A DNA stretch of 64,000 nt from Cytophagaceae bacterium. GTDB taxonomy: Bacteria > Bacteroidota > Bacteroidia > Cytophagales > Spirosomataceae. The DNA is taken from NCBI GenBank assembly GCA_947450365.1, contig CANFVE010000002.1, positions 1 through 64,000 of the forward strand, read 5' to 3'. Positions 62,754 to 64,000 of the stretch are shown one piece after another; positions within the stretch are counted from its first letter, which is position 1; every line of letters starts with the position of its first letter. The notes beneath the pieces are model-generated. The model ran no database searches and was not told the DNA's origin. It was given only the letters and a program-made list of their open reading frames with translations. The position numbers and the translations under genes are program-made.

Positions 62754-64000
62754 CTATTCTCGAAGCCCCCAAGCATTCCATGTTTCGGGTTGGCTAAACT
62801 CCGCTTGAATCGCAAATGAGGCCGGTTTCAAACCCACATAAAGAATGGCTCTCTCTCCTTTCTTCAGTGATAAGCGAATGCGAGTTCCTTCTTGGGACCA
62901 AGCCTTCGAAGAGATTCCTAACACCTGAACTTTTTCAGTGAAATCCGTTTGTAATACGCACGGTTCACCGGCCTGGCTGATGACTTCGATGAATTTGGTT
63001 TGTCCATTTTCTCTCCGCGCAGAAACCAAAAACCCGCCCTCTGCTTTTAGATGATAAAAGGATGCATCCTTCCAAGTATAAGGCATCGCAGGAAATATCC
63101 GAATTAGACCTGAAAAGCATTGGAAAAGCATATCCAAGATGCTTCGCGAAGCGGAAATGGGAGACTCAAAGGTCGGGTTTTCTCGTTCACTGTACATCGT
63201 ATTCCGCGTGGCACTAGGAATTCGAGAAGGTCCTGGTGGTTTCCCGAATCGAGGAAGAATTTGCAGAGAACGATTTAACCATGTCAAGGCCTTATCTCCA
63301 TCTCCCAAAGATGCCCAAAGCGAAGAAGCTCCGGAAAATTTATACATGCAATTATCCCCGTCTAAATCCGTGAAATGTTGGACCGATGTTCGCATCATAG
63401 AAATGCGTTCAGGATCCTCAAACACATTCATTTCATACAAAGGGAATATGGAAAACAAATGGCTGTAATGCCGATGTGGTTTTGAAAAGGGAACGTCCTT
63501 TCCGATCATAATCCCGTTTTGATCAATCGAATAATCGGCCATATTCGCTAAGCGATCTTTCCAAATGGGGATATTGGGGTCCTTAATCTTCAATCGTTCC
63601 GCCGTCGAAAGGAGCGTAGCAAAACCCCATCGAGCTAACGCAATGTTTAAACTGGTTTCCTTGGCATTCCCATATTCATCCGAAAAAGTATAGGGAATGT
63701 GGTATTTCCCATCGACTTCTTTGTGAAGAATGCGGACATAGACTTGATAAGCCCGACGCATCATGGGATAAATTTTTTCGCGGAGGCGTTGGTCGTCCAT
63801 CGTCCGGCGATTATGTAAATAATACATCTGCATCAACCAAGGCAGAACAATGATATTAATTTCTTGCTCATTTTTCGGGTCATCCGATAAAAACAAGGGG
63901 GCAAATAATTCATCATAACCCACCGGATTGCGAATGGCGGCACAATCCGCCTGAAATTCGGGTGGAACATTCGCGATTAATTGGTCCTGATGCCGATCGA
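62754..64000 (-). CDS. GH95-like glycoside hydrolase, C-terminal part (runs off the window)
   Basis: The C-terminal 415 or so residues of an (alpha/alpha)6-barrel glycosidase. The ORF-track start at 63923 is a GTG inside an open frame that continues to base 64000, so the N-terminus lies outside the window. The segment PHRHYSHLFSIFPLYE matches the HRHxSHL motif of GH95 alpha-L-fucosidases, followed by a barrel end and a small C-terminal beta domain (HLKAEGGFLVSARREN). Family 95 includes alpha-L-fucosidases and alpha-L-galactosidases. The match is moderate, and related GH65/GH78-like families are alternatives. Confidence 0.7.
   Translation of the reverse strand, partial: DRHQDQLIANVPPEFQADCAAIRNPVGYDELFAPLFLSDDPKNEQEINIIVLPWLMQMYYLHNRRTMDDQRLREKIYPMMRRAYQVYVRILHKEVDGKYHIPYTFSDEYGNAKETSLNIALARWGFATLLSTAERLKIKDPNIPIWKDRLANMADYSIDQNGIMIGKDVPFSKPHRHYSHLFSIFPLYEMNVFEDPERISMMRTSVQHFTDLDGDNCMYKFSGASSLWASLGDGDKALTWLNRSLQILPRFGKPPGPSRIPSATRNTMYSERENPTFESPISASRSILDMLFQCFSGLIRIFPAMPYTWKDASFYHLKAEGGFLVSARRENGQTKFIEVISQAGEPCVLQTDFTEKVQVLGISSKAWSQEGTRIRLSLKKGERAILYVGLKPASFAIQAEFSQPETWNAWGLRE

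Overview
The window looks like a piece of a Bacteroidota chromosome, most probably a Cytophagales-type aerobe. The supporting evidence is indirect but consistent: signal peptides of the MKK...AQ type, a type IX secretion C-terminal sorting domain, a TonB-dependent receptor of the outer-membrane beta-barrel family, almost no Shine-Dalgarno sequences before start codons, several -7 boxes of the Bacteroidota form TAnnTTTG, and a fused CcsBA cytochrome c maturation protein. About 48 genes were found. No rRNA, tRNA, CRISPR array, integrase or intact insertion sequence was seen. No gene-free stretch exceeds about 300 bases. All calls come from reading the sequence; no database search was run.

Layout. 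1-11307 (+): a truncated M20 amidohydrolase, an M14 peptidase, an alpha/beta hydrolase, a metallophosphoesterase, a GH39-type glycosidase, a TonB receptor and an esterase. 11498-25782 (mixed): a DUF1080 protein, a PQQ-type propeller protein, a five-gene minus-strand operon (SGNH hydrolase, L,D-transpeptidase, DinB-like protein, fused 3-oxoacid CoA-transferase, LOG protein), two tandem carboxylesterases, an HI0933-type flavoprotein and a propeller/HEAT/cytochrome c protein. 25881-28996 (+): a compact deoxyhexose (L-fucose or L-rhamnose) oxidation operon ending in an L-rhamnose mutarotase. 28993-34410 (-): a sterol-desaturase-like protein, then a DUF1800 / DUF1501 / Fn3-lipoprotein operon. 34480-35013 (+): a Rieske lipoprotein.

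35017-47972 (-) is the centrepiece. It is a tightly packed seven-gene operon of about 13 kb. In transcription order it encodes CcsBA (haem attachment), a five-helix histidine-rich cytochrome-b-like membrane protein, a membrane-anchored ferredoxin-like/FAD/NAD(P) oxidoreductase, a 23-CXXCH cytochrome, a 46-CXXCH cytochrome built from twelve 75-residue three-haem repeats, an outer-membrane beta-barrel protein and an NrfJ-like lipoprotein. The order and predicted locations suggest an electron path from cytoplasmic NAD(P)H across the inner membrane, through the periplasm, and to or through the outer membrane. It is comparable in plan to porin-cytochrome conduits, but with different parts. The function is inferred, not shown.

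48232-64000 (mixed): an SGNH hydrolase, an ABC-2 exporter with a LolA-like protein, a PIG-L deacetylase, lipoproteins, another SGNH hydrolase, a PHB-depolymerase-like esterase, a polytopic membrane protein followed by REP-like palindromes, a ChaN-like protein, a Tat-targeted URO-D-like protein, a GH30 galactanase-like enzyme, a multicopper oxidase lipoprotein and a truncated GH95-like glycosidase. The glycosidases, esterases and deoxyhexose operon together fit a scavenger of plant or algal polysaccharide, although no SusC/SusD pair is present here.
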